Shown here piece after piece: positions 47,289 through 48,340 of a stretch of 48,340 nucleotides of DNA (position 1 is the stretch's first letter; every line of letters starts with the position of its first letter). The notes beneath the pieces are model-generated. The model saw only the letters and a list, made by a program, of their open reading frames with translations. It searched no databases and was not told the DNA's origin. The DNA is taken from the NCBI GenBank assembly GCA_902768825.1, contig CACXMR010000021.1, forward strand, positions 1-48,340, written 5' to 3'. The stretch comes from an uncultured Ruminococcus sp. Its GTDB lineage: Bacteria > Bacillota > Clostridia > Oscillospirales > Acutalibacteraceae. A program made the position numbers and the translations under genes.

Positions 47289-48080
47289 TCAAGAAATAGC
47301 CTCTGTGCGAATTGTGATAGAATTGATGACAGGCTGCTGATCCGCAGGGATAGTGCCGTTGTTATCGATAGGCTTTGAGTCCGTGCAGATCTTGTCAACT
47401 ATCTCTATGCCCTCTGTCACCTGGCCAAAGGCTGCATAGTTGCCGTCAAGAGTGCCTTTATGCTTATCATTCTGACAGATAAAGAACTGGGAGCTTGCGC
47501 TGTCCATACTGTAGCTGTTTCTTGCCATAGAGATAACGCCTCTGGTATGGGACAGGGGATTGTTAAAGCCGTTGTTAGAAAACTCGCCGTAAATATTGTT
47601 TTCTGAGCCTCCTTTACCGTTGCCCTTAGGATCGCCGCCCTGCATCATAAAGCCCTCCATGATCCTGTGGAAGGTAAGGCCGTTATAGAAGCCTGAGTTT
47701 GCAAGATAAACGAAGTTCCTGACAGTGATCGGTGCCGCACTATAATCAAGCTTGACGGTTATTTTGCCATAGTCCTTGATATCTATATCGGCGTAATAAT
47801 CCTTTGTGGTGTCGATCTCCACATCCTTCAGAAAGTCAGGAATACTTGTCTCAGTCGTCAGCTGTGATGACTGCTCTGATGCAGTGCTCACTGTAGAACT
47901 GGTGGTGGTGCTTGTCTGTGAAGTCTGTTCCGGTTCATTGCTCTTGTTGGCGCCCTGCACTATTGCGAGGATAATCAGCAACACGGCAATCACCCCGAGA
48001 ATAATGCCTGCTGTGATCAGTATGATCTTACCTGTGTTCACCTGTTTTTTGACAGTTTTTTTCTTGATTTTTCTTGGCAT
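47289..48080 (-). CDS. Membrane-anchored cyclophilin-type peptidyl-prolyl isomerase
   Basis: About 263 aa from ATG 48080 (AAGGAAC upstream; the ATG-less extension to 48116 looks non-coding). A basic N-terminus (MPRKIKKKTVKKQ) and single membrane helix (IILITAGIILGVIAVLLIILAI) are followed by a Ser/Thr-rich spacer of about 45 residues. The cyclophilin domain then begins: GLTFHRIMEGFMMQGGDPKG with the active-site Arg and Phe-Met-Gln-Gly-Gly, GVISMARNSYSMDSASSQFF, and AAFGQVTEGIEIV. It catalyses proline cis-trans isomerisation in secreted proteins at the outer membrane face. It is first in its operon, with its own promoter. It could help fold the secreted fibre and pilus proteins encoded nearby, but this is only inference. 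Confidence 0.95.
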   Translation of the reverse strand: MPRKIKKKTVKKQVNTGKIILITAGIILGVIAVLLIILAIVQGANKSNEPEQTSQTSTTTSSTVSTASEQSSQLTTETSIPDFLKDVEIDTTKDYYADIDIKDYGKITVKLDYSAAPITVRNFVYLANSGFYNGLTFHRIMEGFMMQGGDPKGNGKGGSENNIYGEFSNNGFNNPLSHTRGVISMARNSYSMDSASSQFFICQNDKHKGTLDGNYAAFGQVTEGIEIVDKICTDSKPIDNNGTIPADQQPVINSITIRTEAIS

Positions 48081-48156
48081 ATAAGATGTTCCTTTCTTGC
48101 AGAGAATCAGGAGCACTGTGTTGTCAGCACTCCCTGAATAAAACTAAACTTTTTTT

Positions 48157-48185
48157 ATGATAGCACAATGCGCATATTTTTTCAA
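48157..48185 (-). promoter_or_regulatory. Promoter of the cyclophilin operon
   Basis: Minus-strand TTGAAA (48180-48185) and TATCAT (48157-48162) are 17 bp apart. Confidence 0.65.
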
Positions 48186-48236
48186 TCATTAATCGGAAAT
48201 ATATCAAAAACTATTAATATCATTTCATACTATCCC

Positions 48237-48340
48237 TTAACTAAAACATGACAATATCCAAGAGCGACCTGTGATACTACGAATGGTTTCACAGGTCAGA
48301 TTGCGGATGGAATCGCACAAGCGGTCAACGACTTTGTCGA
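48237..48340 (-). CDS. C-terminal end of an unrecognised protein, possibly a transposase
   Basis: A minus-strand frame enters from the window edge and stops at 48237 after DKVVDRLCDSIRNLTCETIR and SITGRSWILSCFS. The 34 visible residues are too few for a family call; the composition resembles transposase C-termini. It may equally be chance. Confidence 0.3.
   Translation of the reverse strand, partial: DKVVDRLCDSIRNLTCETIRSITGRSWILSCFS

Overview
The window looks like a chromosome segment of a low-GC, Gram-positive Clostridia, most likely a Ruminococcus-like member of the Oscillospiraceae. The reasons are strong AGGAGG-type ribosome binding sites, canonical TTGACA-N17-TATAAT promoters, a tryptophan T-box, several SipW-type signal peptidases, sortase and LPXTG-type surface proteins, and GT8 glycosyltransferases. 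The species is an inference; no rRNA is present.

Region 1 (1-8.3 kb, minus strand): the N-terminal two thirds of a TnpB-like protein whose two visible RuvC acidic positions are substituted, then a surface-fibre locus. One operon (8096 to 5268) encodes three membrane-anchored SipW-dependent-type proteins and starts behind a structured leader RNA. A second transcription unit (4946 to 1079) encodes two SipW-like signal peptidases and a 713-aa alanine-rich substrate.

Region 2 (8.3-16.3 kb): a possible orphan small RNA, a TrpB2-type tryptophan synthase beta chain under a T-box with a TGG specifier, and a small ORF between them. Next come a plus-strand glycolipid-type operon (acyltransferase, GT8, GT8-acyltransferase fusion) and an NhaC antiporter.

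Region 3 (16.3-30.5 kb, minus strand): a sortase-dependent pilus operon: major pilin, minor pilin, a ~3,200-residue adhesin with about 30 BspA/DUF285 repeats, and a class C sortase. Two lesions appear to switch it off: a TAA stop inside the major pilin signal peptide, and a 16-bp tandem duplication that frameshifts the adhesin away from its LPAAG anchor.

Region 4 (30.7-36 kb, plus strand): a Ro60/TROVE-domain gene preceded by a Y RNA-like RNA that carries a circularly permuted tRNA mimic, with its own promoter and terminator. It is followed by tRNA-Ala(GGC), a duplicated palindromic repeat, a small membrane protein, a frameshifted gene, and a decayed reverse transcriptase. The RT is preceded by a retron-like inverted-repeat RNA region.

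Region 5 (36-45.5 kb, minus strand): a second nine-gene SipW fibre operon with two signal peptidases, six SipW-dependent-type surface proteins (two with predicted beta-helix tails), and a protein with a PPKTGD cell-wall sorting signal.

Region 6 (45.7-48.3 kb, minus strand): a cyclophilin, DUF1295 membrane protein and rhodanese lipoprotein operon, and the edge of an unrecognised gene.

The most interesting items are the Y RNA/Ro pair, the twin SipW fibre loci, the reversible-looking 16-bp duplication in the adhesin, the apparently catalytically altered TnpB, and the retron-like RNA with its decayed RT.
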